From contig JARUHG010000001.1 of the NCBI GenBank assembly GCA_031216755.1, forward strand, positions 1,302,001-1,366,000: a stretch of DNA of 64,000 bases. Reading direction: 5' to 3'. A program made the translations under genes and the position numbers. Position 1 is the stretch's first letter. Each line of letters opens with the position of its first letter. The notes under the pieces are model-generated. The model saw only the letters and a list, made by a program, of their open reading frames with translations. It did no database searches and had not been told where the DNA came from. Positions 9,415 to 18,284 of the stretch are shown one piece after another. The DNA comes from Lysobacter arvi. GTDB taxonomy: Bacteria; Pseudomonadota; Gammaproteobacteria; Xanthomonadales; Xanthomonadaceae.

Positions 9415-10452
9415 TTATTTCGCCGGCGCGTTCACCGGGGCGCCGGCCGGTTCGCCCTGCGGCGTGCCCGCGGACTCCGGCGCGCACACCGAACATACGC
9501 GCTCGACGCTGTAGCCCTTCGCGCGCAGCTTCTCGACCACGCCGTCCTCGCCCAGCAGGTGCAGCGCGCCGACGACGATCATCGTGTCGCCCTTCTTCTG
9601 TCCGTCGAGCATCTGCTGGATCTGCGGCACCCAGGCGTCGTTGCGTTCGACGTTGACGATGCGGTACGTCTGCGGCGTCTTCTCGCGCATTTCCTCGCGC
9701 GTGAGGGTGTCCAGCCGCGCAAGGTCGCCATTGCGCCACGCGTTGTGCAGGTCGCTGAGCATCTCGGGCATGTCGGTCGGCTTGTCGAGGAACTCCTTCA
9801 GCGACTTCACCTGCTCGTCCATCGGCGTCGAATCGAGCACGCCCAGCTGCAGGTCGATCGATTCCAGCCCACCGGTCGCCTTCCGGCTGGCGATCGCCTG
9901 TTGCATCAGCACCTGGTCCAGGCCCTTCTCGGGGCGGAAGCCCATCTGCTGCGACACGCCCAGCATCAGCGACAGGTTCACGAACCACGGCTCGTACGCG
10001 TCGAACTGCGCGATGGACGCGCCGCGCTGGGCGAGGATGCGGTTGAACTTCTCTCGCATCGTCGGCGGGAGGACCTGGCTCAACGTGCGGCCGTCCGCAT
10101 AGCCCGCGGCCGCGAGGAACTTCTGCGACATCGCCGGATCGAGCATCTGCTCCGGCGGCACCTCGAACACGATCCGGTCAGCGCTGGCGAACGCCTGGTC
10201 GATGTCGGCCGACAGCGGGTAATCGTCGGCCTTGAGCAGGTGGAACGAGCCCAGCAGGTACACGGCGTTGTCGCGATCGGACACCTTCCACAACAGCGGA
10301 ACCGGCGGCGGCTTCGTCGCAGCCGGGGCAGCGCTCGCGGGCGGCGGCGTGGCCTGCGAGGGCGAACGCGCCTGCTCGACAGCGAGCGCCATCGACATCA
10401 GGCCGACGGCGGCGGCGAGCGAAAGGCACAGCAGCTTGAAGCGACGGCGCAT
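9415..10452 (-). CDS. TraB/GumN family protein
   Basis: 345 residues. An N-terminal hydrophobic signal or anchor (residues about 5-25) is followed by a Pro/Ala linker and then the TraB/GumN domain. This starts at PLLWKVSDRDNAVYLLGSFH, with the first conserved histidine in GSFHLL, then VFEVPPEQM, and a late VVGALHLLGEDGV carrying the second conserved GxxH. TraB-family proteins resemble metalloproteases (Tiki/erythromycin-esterase-like superfamily), but a bacterial substrate is not established. The C-terminus has two cysteines (VCSVCAPE) and an Ala/Pro-rich tail. It is the last gene of a run with mutL and a DUF1684 lipoprotein, 17 bases after the latter. Confidence 0.9.
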   Translation of the reverse strand: MRRRFKLLCLSLAAAVGLMSMALAVEQARSPSQATPPPASAAPAATKPPPVPLLWKVSDRDNAVYLLGSFHLLKADDYPLSADIDQAFASADRIVFEVPPEQMLDPAMSQKFLAAAGYADGRTLSQVLPPTMREKFNRILAQRGASIAQFDAYEPWFVNLSLMLGVSQQMGFRPEKGLDQVLMQQAIASRKATGGLESIDLQLGVLDSTPMDEQVKSLKEFLDKPTDMPEMLSDLHNAWRNGDLARLDTLTREEMREKTPQTYRIVNVERNDAWVPQIQQMLDGQKKGDTMIVVGALHLLGEDGVVEKLRAKGYSVERVCSVCAPESAGTPQGEPAGAPVNAPAK

Positions 10453-10469
10453 CGGGGCGGGGATCCGGG

Positions 10470-11414
10470 TCAGTTGACGGTGTGGGCGTAGGTTTTTTCA
10501 CCGGCCTGGATGGCCACGTCCAGCCGGTTCTCCGGCGGCGGCAGCGGGCAGGTCGCGAACGGCGTGAACGCGCACGGCGGATTGCGCGCCTGGTTGAAGT
10601 CCAGCACGACGGTGCCACCGACGCCCGGCTTGGCGACATCGAGGAACCTGCCGGCCGGATAGCTGCCATGCCCGCTGGTGCGGTCGGCGAACACCAGGAA
10701 CAGCGTCTCGGCGCCTTCGTCCAGCGCTTCGATACGGAAGGTCTTGCCGTCGCGCTCGAACTCGATCGCGCCCGGGTTCGGCACGGCGTCCGTGGTGCCG
10801 ATGATGTTGGCGATCTCCAGCGTCTTGCCCGCCGGATGCGGCACGAACCGGCCTTCCACGCGCCAGTCGGCGCTCGTCGGCCAGTACTCGATGCCGCGGA
10901 AACCGGTCCGCGTCGGCGCGTCGGCGTGCTTCACGCGCAGCAGGTAGCGATTGCCTCGCTTGATCACCGTCGCCAGGCCCTTGCCCTCATCGAAGGCGAT
11001 GACGCTCGGTCCGGTCGGCGCGTCGTCGGCGCGCAGGATCGCCTCGCCGGTGAACGGCTGGCCATCGAGCGTCATCGCGACGCCCTTTTCCGGCACGAAG
11101 CGGATGCGGTCCTGGCCCAGGTCGATCATGCCAAGGTGCGACGGACCGACGGCGAGCTTGATGCCGTTGCCGGCGGACGAGCCGATGTAGTGCGAGCCCG
11201 GATCGATCCAGTGCAGCCCGACCAGGCTGGTCCAGCCATCGGGCCTGGTCAGCTCGGTGACGCGCAACTGGCGCACCATGTCCAGCTCCTGCTGGAACGC
11301 CGCCCGCTCCGACTTCGCCTGCTCGCCGGTCGCGGCTTCTTCCTGCTTCGGCCCGCAGGCGGTCATCGCACCCAGCATCATGAGGATCAGAGCCCCCTTC
11401 GCGACTGAAGCCAT
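10470..11414 (-). CDS. DUF1684 domain-containing lipoprotein
   Basis: 314 residues. The start is a lipoprotein signal with a lipobox ending MTAC (Cys about residue 20), followed by a charged linker. The DUF1684 domain carries TRPDGWTSLVGLHWIDPG, GRFLDVAKPG, VVLDFNQARNPPCAF and CPLPPPENRLDVAI. DUF1684 proteins are of unknown biochemistry; the NPPCAFTPFATCPLPPPENRL region is the most conserved and probably the functional site. The start codon overlaps the mutL stop region (TGAATG), so translation is likely coupled to mutL. Confidence 0.88.
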   Translation of the reverse strand: MASVAKGALILMMLGAMTACGPKQEEAATGEQAKSERAAFQQELDMVRQLRVTELTRPDGWTSLVGLHWIDPGSHYIGSSAGNGIKLAVGPSHLGMIDLGQDRIRFVPEKGVAMTLDGQPFTGEAILRADDAPTGPSVIAFDEGKGLATVIKRGNRYLLRVKHADAPTRTGFRGIEYWPTSADWRVEGRFVPHPAGKTLEIANIIGTTDAVPNPGAIEFERDGKTFRIEALDEGAETLFLVFADRTSGHGSYPAGRFLDVAKPGVGGTVVLDFNQARNPPCAFTPFATCPLPPPENRLDVAIQAGEKTYAHTVN

Positions 11415-13244
11415 TCAACGTCCTCGCAGGAACCAGCGGTCGATGTCGGGCAACGTGAAACGCGCCCACGTAGGACGGCCATGATTGCACTGGCCGGAGC
11501 GTTCGGTGATCTCCATCTCGCGCAACAGGGCGTTCATCTCGGGCAAAGTGAGACGCCGGTTCGCGCGCACCGCGCCATGGCAGGCCATGGTCGCCAGCAG
11601 TTCGTCGCGCGCGGCGGCGACGCGCCGCGATTGGCCGTGCTCGCGCAGGTCCGCCAGTACGTCGCGCAACAGCGCTTCGACGTCGCCATGCGCCAGCAGG
11701 GCCGGCACCGCGCGCAGGGTCAGCGACTGCGGCCCGCTGCGCGTGACCTCGAAACCGAGCTCGGCCAGCGTCGCGGCCTCGCGCTCGGCGACGTCGGCCT
11801 CGCGCTCGGACACCGCCAGCGTCGCAGGCACCAGCAGCGGCTGCGTGCGCAGGCCCTCGCCATCGTGCGCGGCCTTGAGCTTTTCGTACCCGATGCGCTC
11901 GTGCGCGGCGTGCATGTCGACGACGATCAGCCCGTCCGCGCTCTCGGCGAGGATGTAGATGCCGTGCAACTGCGCGATCGCGTAGCCCAGCGGCGGCAGC
12001 GTAGCGTCGTCGCTGCGCGGCAACACGGGCGGCTGCGCCGGCGCGAACGACGGCTCGACGGCGGCCGCGGCGGCACCGCCGTACAACGCCGCGTAGCCGG
12101 CACGCGTTTCCGCCACCTGCATCGGCAGCGGCGATTGCGAGGCGCGGCCGAGGTACGTGTAGGCCGGCGCAACGCTGCCATAGCCATTCGATGCCGGCCC
12201 CGGAGGCATGTCGTTCGCCGGCACGCCGGCCACGCCCGCCACGGCGCCGGCGCGCGTCCCGGCCAGTGCGTCCTGCAACGTGCGGTAGACGAAATCGTGG
12301 ATCAGGCGCGCGTCGCGGAACCGCACTTCGTGCTTGGCCGGATGCACGTTGACGTCGACACGACGCGGATCGAGCTCCAGGAACAGCACGTACGCCGGCT
12401 GGCGTCCATGGAAGAGCACGTCGGCGTACGCCTGCTTGATCGCATGCGCGATGCTGCGATCGCGCACGGCGCGGCCGTTGACGTAGAGGTATTGCTGGTC
12501 GGCACTGGCGCGGTTGTACGCAGGCTGGGCGATCCACCCATGCAGCCGCAGGCCGGCGCCGGCGTGTTCGACCCGCAGCGCGTTGCGCGCGAACTCCTCG
12601 CCCAACGCTTCGTGCAGGCGCACTTCGGACAGCAGATCGCCCTCGCCTTTCCAGCGGCGCGACGGCTTGCCGTTGTGCGAGACACGCAGTTCGACATCGG
12701 GGCGCGCGAGGGCGAGCTGACGCAGCCATTCCTCGATATGCCCCAGTTCGGTGCGTTCGGCCTTCAGGAACTTGCGACGGGCCGGCACGTTGAAGAACAG
12801 GTCGCGCACCTCGACGGTCGTGCCCTGCGGATGCGATTTCGGCATGACCTCGCCCACGCGTCCGCCGTCGATCTCCAGCGTCGCCGCGCGATCGCTGCCG
12901 TCGCGTCGCGACGTCAGCGCGAAGCGGCTCACGGAGGCGATCGAGGGCAACGCTTCACCGCGGAAGCCCAGCGTCGCCACGCCCTCCAGGTCGTCGAGCG
13001 AGGCGATCTTGCTGGTCGCATGGCGCGATACCGCGAGCGGGAGCTGATCGGGCTCGATGCCCTTGCCGTCGTCGCGGATGCGGATCAGGCGGACGCCGCC
13101 TTCTTCCAGGTCGATATCGATGCGGCGCGCGCCGGCATCGAGCGCGTTTTCGACGAGCTCCTTGACCACCGAAGCGGGACGCTCGATGACCTCGCCGGCG
13201 GCGATCTGGTTGATGAGGGTGTCGGGGAGCTGGCGGATCGTCAC
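11415..13244 (-). CDS. mutL: DNA mismatch repair protein MutL
   Basis: 609 residues from the GTG at 13242-13244, giving the canonical start (V/M)[22 protein letters not shown]. The GHKL ATPase motifs are visible: [30 protein letters not shown] and [19 protein letters not shown]. The C-terminal dimerisation domain includes [13 protein letters not shown] and [15 protein letters not shown]. The endonuclease motif DQHA(X)2E(X)4E is partly changed ([12 protein letters not shown]), so nickase competence is not assured. MutL couples MutS mismatch recognition to strand excision. The open frame runs 27 codons further upstream, but that part is not MutL-like. It lies 132 bases after the amidase gene, across a terminator hairpin. 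Confidence 0.97.
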   Translation of the reverse strand: MTIRQLPDTLINQIAAGEVIERPASVVKELVENALDAGARRIDIDLEEGGVRLIRIRDDGKGIEPDQLPLAVSRHATSKIASLDDLEGVATLGFRGEALPSIASVSRFALTSRRDGSDRAATLEIDGGRVGEVMPKSHPQGTTVEVRDLFFNVPARRKFLKAERTELGHIEEWLRQLALARPDVELRVSHNGKPSRRWKGEGDLLSEVRLHEALGEEFARNALRVEHAGAGLRLHGWIAQPAYNRASADQQYLYVNGRAVRDRSIAHAIKQAYADVLFHGRQPAYVLFLELDPRRVDVNVHPAKHEVRFRDARLIHDFVYRTLQDALAGTRAGAVAGVAGVPANDMPPGPASNGYGSVAPAYTYLGRASQSPLPMQVAETRAGYAALYGGAAAAAVEPSFAPAQPPVLPRSDDATLPPLGYAIAQLHGIYILAESADGLIVVDMHAAHERIGYEKLKAAHDGEGLRTQPLLVPATLAVSEREADVAEREAATLAELGFEVTRSGPQSLTLRAVPALLAHGDVEALLRDVLADLREHGQSRRVAAARDELLATMACHGAVRANRRLTLPEMNALLREMEITERSGQCNHGRPTWARFTLPDIDRWFLRGR

Positions 13245-13327
13245 GGCTTGGCGATGCGGCCCGGCATCGTCGAGGGAATCGTGTTCATCATAGCCGACGT
13301 CGCGCCGCATCAGGCGGCCGCGCAAGC

Positions 13328-13353
13328 GAAAACGCCCGGGATATCCCGGGCGT
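13328..13353 (-). terminator. Terminator between the amidase gene and mutL
   Basis: A perfect palindrome ACGCCCGGGAT/ATCCCGGGCGT reads into TTTTC on the minus strand, 24 bases after the amidase stop codon. It would end or attenuate amidase transcription before mutL. Confidence 0.75.
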
Positions 13354-13376
13354 CGTCATGCGCCGTCGCGCGGCGA

Positions 13377-15071
13377 TCAGAGGCTGCCGCCGCTGGCCTC
13401 GCCACCGGTCGCGTACTGCGCATCGGCGCGCGCCGCGTAGAGCGTGCCCGGGGGCGGCTGGCGGGTGAAGTAGGTGTTGACGCCGTCCAGCACCGCGCGC
13501 GCCAGCTTGCTCTGGTGCGCGGGGTCGTTGAGGCGCTTTTCCTCGTCGGGATTGGAGATGAAGGCCGTCTCGACCAGCATCGCCGGCATGTCGGAGGTAC
13601 GCAGCACGGCGAAGTTCGCGCGCTCGATGTTCGGCTTGTGGTTCGCGCCCACGCGCTTGAGGCCATCGAGCACGTGACCGGCCGCGTCTTCGGACGCTCG
13701 CATGTGACCGCTCTGGGTCAGGTCGAGCAGCACCGACGCCAGCGTGTTGCTGGTCTGCTCCAGGCGCACGCCGCCGATGAGATCGGAGGCGTTTTCCTTG
13801 TCTGCCAGCCAGCGGGCGCGCTGCGAGGAGGCGCCCTTCAGCGAGAGCACGTAGACCGAGGACCCCCGCGCGGCACGGTTCTCCGCGGCGTCGGCGTGGA
13901 TCGAGATGAACATGTCCGCCTTCGCCGCACGTGCCAGCTGCGCGCGCCGCGGCAGCGGGATGAACACGTCGGTGTCGCGGGTGAGGTACGCCTTCAGACC
14001 GGGCGTGGCGTTCACCTGCCGGGCCAGTTCGCGCGCGATCGCCAGCGTCGCATCCTTCTCGCGCTTGCCCGACGGGCCGATCGCGCCCGGATCCTGCCCG
14101 CCGTGACCGGCGTCGATCGCGATGACCAGCGGACGCATGCCGCGGCCACGCATCACGTCCTTCACCGTCTTGACCGGTGCCTGCGCTGCCGGCGCCGGCG
14201 CATTCGTCGCCGCCGCGGCCGGCGAACCGGGCATCGGCGTGGGCACGCCGGTGGCGATGCGCGTCGGAACTCCGGTCGCGATCGTCGTGGCGACCGGCGC
14301 CCTGGCGGGCGCGGTCGCGGCAGCGGCGATCGTGTTGTGCGAGGCCGTCGTGGTGGCCGTCGTGGTTGCCGGCGCGACGGGCGTGACGCTCGGCATCGCG
14401 GACGGCGGTACCGTCGCAGCGGTCACGGGTGCTTGCGTCGCTGGCGTCGGCGTCGTTGACGTCGGCGTCGGGGCGGGAGCGGCCGGGCTGGCGTCGTTGC
14501 GCGCCACGATTTCGGAAATGAGGCGCGTCGTCGCGGCGGACGAGGCCGCGGGGTCGAACTTCTGCGCAGCCGGGTCGCTGGCCGGCGTGGACTCGACGGC
14601 GGCTGCGGCCGGAGGCGGCGTCACGGCCGGGGCGGCCGCCACGACCGGCGCCGACGCGACCGGCGTTCCGTCTCCGGGCCATTCGAGCACCAGGCGCGGA
14701 CCGTCGCCGGCCTGCTCGAAGCGCGGCTTGAGCACGGCGACCGGCTGGGCGAGGTCGAACACGATGCGGGCGGTGCCGGGCGTCGGTTCGCCGGTGCGGA
14801 CCGACTTCACCACGCCGCTGGCCGCCGGCAGGCGGAACCCGCGCGCCAGGGCCGAGGCCGGCAAATCGATGACGAGGCGGTCCGGCCCTTTAAGGCTGAT
14901 GACCTTGAATTCGGCCGGGCGGTCGAGGGCGATCTCGGCACGCGTCCCGGTGGCGCCGTCGCGCAGATCCAAGCCCTTGATTTCACTGGCCTGCGCCAGA
15001 TTCCACGCAACGGCGGCGAGCAGCGCGAGGCCGAGCAGACATTTCTGGACGGTGGCGGCTGAGACACGCAT
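13377..15071 (-). CDS. N-acetylmuramoyl-L-alanine amidase (AmiC/AmiB type)
   Basis: 564 residues. After a signal peptide (cleavage near AQAS) comes an AMIN domain (residues about 27-130, starting EIKGLDLRDGATGTR), which targets septal peptidoglycan. A long Ala/Thr/Pro-rich low-complexity linker fills residues about 131-310. The Amidase_3 catalytic domain has the zinc-binding motifs IDAGHGGQDPGAIG, the glutamate-bearing KREKDATLAIARELA and ISIHADAA. It cleaves peptide stems from glycan strands during daughter-cell separation and is normally activated by an EnvC/NlpD-type protein. Gene order (nnrE/D, tsaE, amidase, mutL) is the same as in Escherichia coli, where the amidase is AmiB. Confidence 0.95.
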   Translation of the reverse strand: MRVSAATVQKCLLGLALLAAVAWNLAQASEIKGLDLRDGATGTRAEIALDRPAEFKVISLKGPDRLVIDLPASALARGFRLPAASGVVKSVRTGEPTPGTARIVFDLAQPVAVLKPRFEQAGDGPRLVLEWPGDGTPVASAPVVAAAPAVTPPPAAAAVESTPASDPAAQKFDPAASSAATTRLISEIVARNDASPAAPAPTPTSTTPTPATQAPVTAATVPPSAMPSVTPVAPATTTATTTASHNTIAAAATAPARAPVATTIATGVPTRIATGVPTPMPGSPAAAATNAPAPAAQAPVKTVKDVMRGRGMRPLVIAIDAGHGGQDPGAIGPSGKREKDATLAIARELARQVNATPGLKAYLTRDTDVFIPLPRRAQLARAAKADMFISIHADAAENRAARGSSVYVLSLKGASSQRARWLADKENASDLIGGVRLEQTSNTLASVLLDLTQSGHMRASEDAAGHVLDGLKRVGANHKPNIERANFAVLRTSDMPAMLVETAFISNPDEEKRLNDPAHQSKLARAVLDGVNTYFTRQPPPGTLYAARADAQYATGGEASGGSL

Positions 15072-15158
15072 GGGCGGTAGTCAAGCACCGCGATATTAAT
15101 TTTGCAAGCACTTTTCCCTTACGAATCCGGGACCTGCCAGCGTTTCCTGCGAATCCGT

Positions 15159-15632
15159 TCAGGAGTCGCCCGCAACTTCGTGCCCGACGGACACCCGCCC
15201 GACCCAGGCGACCCCGACGGGCGAGCCGGCGTGCAGACGGGCGATGCGGCCGGGGCCGCGCATCGACAATTCCACGGTCAGGTCGGGCCTCGACAGTGCC
15301 CCGACGCCCCGTTCGGGCCATTCGACCAGCCACAGCCGGACGTCGGCGCTGTCGAGCCCGAGGAACTCCAGTTCGCCGGGATCCGCGATGCGGTAAAGGT
15401 CCAGGTGCCAAGCCTCGCCGTCGGCCAGCGGATAGCGCTCGACCAGCGTGTACGTCGGGCTGCGGATCGCGCCCTGCACGCCGAGCGCGCGCAACAGCGC
15501 GCGGGCGATCGTCGACTTGCCTGCGCCCAGGTCGCCATGCAGATGCAGGACGGCCTGCGCGGGACGCGTCATCGCAAGCCGCGCGCCCAGCGCGTCGGTG
15601 GCGTCGGCGTCGGGCAACCACAGTTCGGTCAT
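15159..15632 (-). CDS. tsaE: tRNA threonylcarbamoyladenosine biosynthesis ATPase TsaE
   Basis: 157 residues. It carries the Walker A P-loop GDLGAGKST (residues 33-41), then SPTYTLVERYP, the HLDLYRI motif and LVEWPERG. TsaE binds TsaB-TsaD and hydrolyses ATP in making t6A37 on ANN-decoding tRNAs. The ATG at 15630-15632 overlaps the nnrE/D stop by 4 bases (ATGA), indicating translational coupling and excluding the longer upstream reading frame. The amidase gene follows 87 bases downstream on the same strand. Confidence 0.96.
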   Translation of the reverse strand: MTELWLPDADATDALGARLAMTRPAQAVLHLHGDLGAGKSTIARALLRALGVQGAIRSPTYTLVERYPLADGEAWHLDLYRIADPGELEFLGLDSADVRLWLVEWPERGVGALSRPDLTVELSMRGPGRIARLHAGSPVGVAWVGRVSVGHEVAGDS

Positions 15633-17143
15633 CGCAACGGTTTCCTGCTGGGAGATTCCGGATTCGCGTAATGGCGCAGCCACGGCATCAGGTCGCTGGG
15701 CAACAGGCCGCGCTCGCCGCCGTCGTGTGCGGCGGCGTCGCCCGCGGCCGAATGCAGCAGCGCACCGCACGCGGCGGCATCGAATGCGCCCAGGCCTTGC
15801 GCGCGCAGGGCGGCGATCACGCCACTGAGGACGTCGCCCATGCCGCTGACCGCCATGCCGGGATTGCCCGCGGCGATCACGCGCGGCGTTTCGTGTGCGG
15901 ACAGCACGATCGTGCCCGCGCCCTTGAGCACGACCACGCAGGCATAGCGCTCGCACAGCGCGCGCGCCGCGGCGAAACGATCGCGTTGCACGTCCGCGGT
16001 GCTGCAGCCGAGCAGACGCGCCGCTTCGCCCGGATGCGGGGTGATCACGGCGTCGGCCGGCAATGCGAACGGACGCGTCGCCAGCAGGTTCAGCGCATCG
16101 GCATCGAGCAGCAACGGTTTTCCGCTGGCGATCGCGCGTTCGTACAGCGGCAGGCTCCAGTCGCCGCGTCCGAGGCCCGGCCCGAGCGCGACCGCATCGG
16201 CGCGATCGAGCGCCGCGTGCAGCGCGGCGGCATCGCCGACCTCATGCGCCATCGCTTCGGGCAGGCGTGCCAGCAAGGGCGCGACATGCCGCTCGCGCGT
16301 GGCGACTTCGACCAGGCCGGCACCGCTTCGCAATGCGGATTCGGCGCACAACAGGATCGCGCCGCCGCTGCCGTGGTCGCCGCCGATGCACAACACGCGT
16401 CCGTTGCGGCCTTTGTGGCTGTCGCGCGGTCGCGGTGCGAGCCACCGCGGCAGATCGGTTGCGCCCAGGCGCTCGGCGACCGCGACGACACCGTCGAAAT
16501 CCGCACTGTCCAGATCCAGCGACGCGAGCGTGAGCGCACCCGCGTGATCGAGCGCAGCGCCCGTGCGCAGGCCGGCTTTCGGCGCGATGAATTCGATCGT
16601 TCGCGTGGCGATCACCGCCGGGTTCGCGACGCAGCCGCGATCCGCATCGACACCGCTGGGCACGTCGAGTGCGAACACGGGCCCCTCGTGCGCGTTGACC
16701 GCCGCGATCAACGCCCGTGTCGACGCATCGGGTTCGCGCGAGAACCCGATACCGAACAGCGCATCGACGACGACGTCGCACGACGGCAGGCGTGGTTCGA
16801 GCCCGACGATGACTCCTCCCGACGCGAGGTATTCGTCCGCCGCCCGGCGCGCGAGTTCGCTGCGCGGCGCGTGTTCAGGCAGGTGCACGACGCGCACGTC
16901 GCGGCCGGCCTCATGCGCATGGCGCGCGAGCACGTAACCGTCGCCGCCGTTGTTGCCCGGCCCGCACACGACCACGATCCGCATCGCCTGCGGCCACTGC
17001 GCGAGGTCGCGCCACGCGGCCAAGCCGGCGCGGCGCATCAGTTCGAACCCGTCGCCGAGCCGCTGCATGGCGCGCGCCTCGAGCCGGCGCAGCGCGGCCG
17101 CGTCGAAGAGCGCGTGGACGAACGGAGTGGCGGCGTGGGGCAT
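15629..17143 (-). CDS. nnr: Bifunctional NAD(P)H-hydrate epimerase / ADP-dependent hydrate dehydratase
   Basis: 504 residues. The N-terminal YjeF_N (epimerase) half has CGPGNNGGDGYVLARH and DALFGIGFSREP; the C-terminal carbohydrate-kinase-like dehydratase half starts around residue 235 with NGRVLCIGGDHGSGGA and carries LLDADALNLLA, ITPHPGEAARLLG, VVLKGAGTIV and GNPGMAVSGMGDVLSGVIAAL. The pair repairs damaged NAD(P)H hydrates. The gene starts 25 bases from queG on the other strand, and its stop overlaps tsaE by 4 bases. This is the common gammaproteobacterial fused form (E. coli yjeF/nnr). Confidence 0.96.
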   Translation of the reverse strand: MPHAATPFVHALFDAAALRRLEARAMQRLGDGFELMRRAGLAAWRDLAQWPQAMRIVVVCGPGNNGGDGYVLARHAHEAGRDVRVVHLPEHAPRSELARRAADEYLASGGVIVGLEPRLPSCDVVVDALFGIGFSREPDASTRALIAAVNAHEGPVFALDVPSGVDADRGCVANPAVIATRTIEFIAPKAGLRTGAALDHAGALTLASLDLDSADFDGVVAVAERLGATDLPRWLAPRPRDSHKGRNGRVLCIGGDHGSGGAILLCAESALRSGAGLVEVATRERHVAPLLARLPEAMAHEVGDAAALHAALDRADAVALGPGLGRGDWSLPLYERAIASGKPLLLDADALNLLATRPFALPADAVITPHPGEAARLLGCSTADVQRDRFAAARALCERYACVVVLKGAGTIVLSAHETPRVIAAGNPGMAVSGMGDVLSGVIAALRAQGLGAFDAAACGALLHSAAGDAAAHDGGERGLLPSDLMPWLRHYANPESPSRKPLR

Positions 17144-17153
17144 CGCGCGATTC

Positions 17154-17159
17154 TATACT
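17154..17159 (+). promoter_or_regulatory. -10 element in the 25-bp nnr/queG divergent spacer
   Basis: TATACT at 17154-17159 is a near-consensus -10 placed 9 bases before the queG GTG, so transcription from it would start 1-3 bases before the start codon. On the other strand the same bases read AGTATAGA, 9 bases before the nnr ATG. No clear -35 is visible. Both genes could have almost leaderless transcripts from one shared A/T core. Confidence 0.4.
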
Positions 17160-17168
17160 TGCCCTGCC

Positions 17169-18266
17169 GTGAACCCGCCTGCATCGCCCGTCCCCTACTC
17201 CGCCGCCGCGCCGGACTACGGCGCGCTGGCCGCGCGCGTGCGCGAGCTGGCGCGCGAGTTCGGCTTCCAGCGCTGCGGCATCGCCGGCATCGAACTCGGC
17301 GAAGACGAAGCCCACCTGCGCGACTGGCTCGCCCAAGGGCTTTATGGATCGATGGACTGGATGGCGCGCCATGGCGAACTGCGCGCGCGTCCGCACGAAC
17401 TGCACCCGGGCACGGTGCGGGTGATTTCCGTCGGCCTGGATTACGGACGCGACAGCGACGAAGCCTGGGCCACGCTCGACGATGGCGAACGCGCCTACGT
17501 CGCGCGTTACGCGCTCGGACGCGACTACCACAAGCTGATGCGCCAGCGCCTGCAGCGCCTGGCCGACCGCATCGCCGAGGTCGTCGGGCCGTTCGGGCAT
17601 CGCGTGTTCGTCGATTCGGCCCCCGTGCTCGAGCGCGCCCTCGCGCGCAACGCAGGCCTGGGCTGGATCGGCAAGCACACCTGCCTGATCGACAAGGACG
17701 GCGGTTCGTTCTTCTTCCTCGGCGAGATCTACGTCGATCTGCCGCTGCCCGTCGACGCTCCCGCGAGCGCGCATTGCGGCACGTGCCGCCGCTGCATCGA
17801 CGTGTGCCCGACGCAGGCGATCACCGCGCCGTACCGCCTGGATGCGCGACGCTGCATCGCGTACCTCACGATCGAACACGAAGGCGCGATTCCCGAAGAC
17901 CTGCGCGCGCCCATCGGCAACCGCATCTTCGGCTGCGACGATTGCCAGCTGATCTGCCCCTGGAACAAGTTCGCCCGGCGCACCGACGAACCCGACTTCC
18001 GCGTGCGCAACGATCTGGACAAGGCGACGCTGGTCGACCTGTTCGCGTGGAGCGAAGAGGAGTTCCTGCAGCGCACCGAAGGTTCGGCGATCCGGCGCAG
18101 CGGCCACGAGCGCTGGTTGCGCAACATCGCCGTCGCGCTGGGCAATGCGCCGTCGACGCCGGACGTGATCGGCGCGCTGCGCGCGCGTCGCGGGACCGCA
18201 AGCCCGATGGTGCGCGAACACATCGAATGGGCGTTGCGCCGACACGGCGCCGGCGACGCGGCGTAA
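17169..18266 (+). CDS. queG: Epoxyqueuosine reductase
   Basis: 365 residues. QueG uses cobalamin and two 4Fe-4S clusters for the last step of queuosine synthesis in tRNA. Visible features are GFQRCGIAGIELG, the catalytic-region aspartate in VDSAPVLERALAR, the first cluster motif CGTCRRCIDVCPTQAI (about residue 203), RCIAYLTIEHEG, and the second motif CDDCQLICPWN (about residue 256). The start is GTG at 17169, just outside nnr; the frame stays open into nnr on the opposite strand, but those residues are not QueG-like. In E. coli queG (yjeS) is likewise divergent from yjeF. Confidence 0.95.
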   Translation: MNPPASPVPYSAAAPDYGALAARVRELAREFGFQRCGIAGIELGEDEAHLRDWLAQGLYGSMDWMARHGELRARPHELHPGTVRVISVGLDYGRDSDEAWATLDDGERAYVARYALGRDYHKLMRQRLQRLADRIAEVVGPFGHRVFVDSAPVLERALARNAGLGWIGKHTCLIDKDGGSFFFLGEIYVDLPLPVDAPASAHCGTCRRCIDVCPTQAITAPYRLDARRCIAYLTIEHEGAIPEDLRAPIGNRIFGCDDCQLICPWNKFARRTDEPDFRVRNDLDKATLVDLFAWSEEEFLQRTEGSAIRRSGHERWLRNIAVALGNAPSTPDVIGALRARRGTASPMVREHIEWALRRHGAGDAA

Positions 18267-18284
18267 CGCGTCGCCGTCGGCGCG

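Noticed and set aside
11481-14459. 992-residue plus-strand frame over mutL and the amidase gene
   Set aside because: Antisense to two recognised genes and spans their boundary; no domains.
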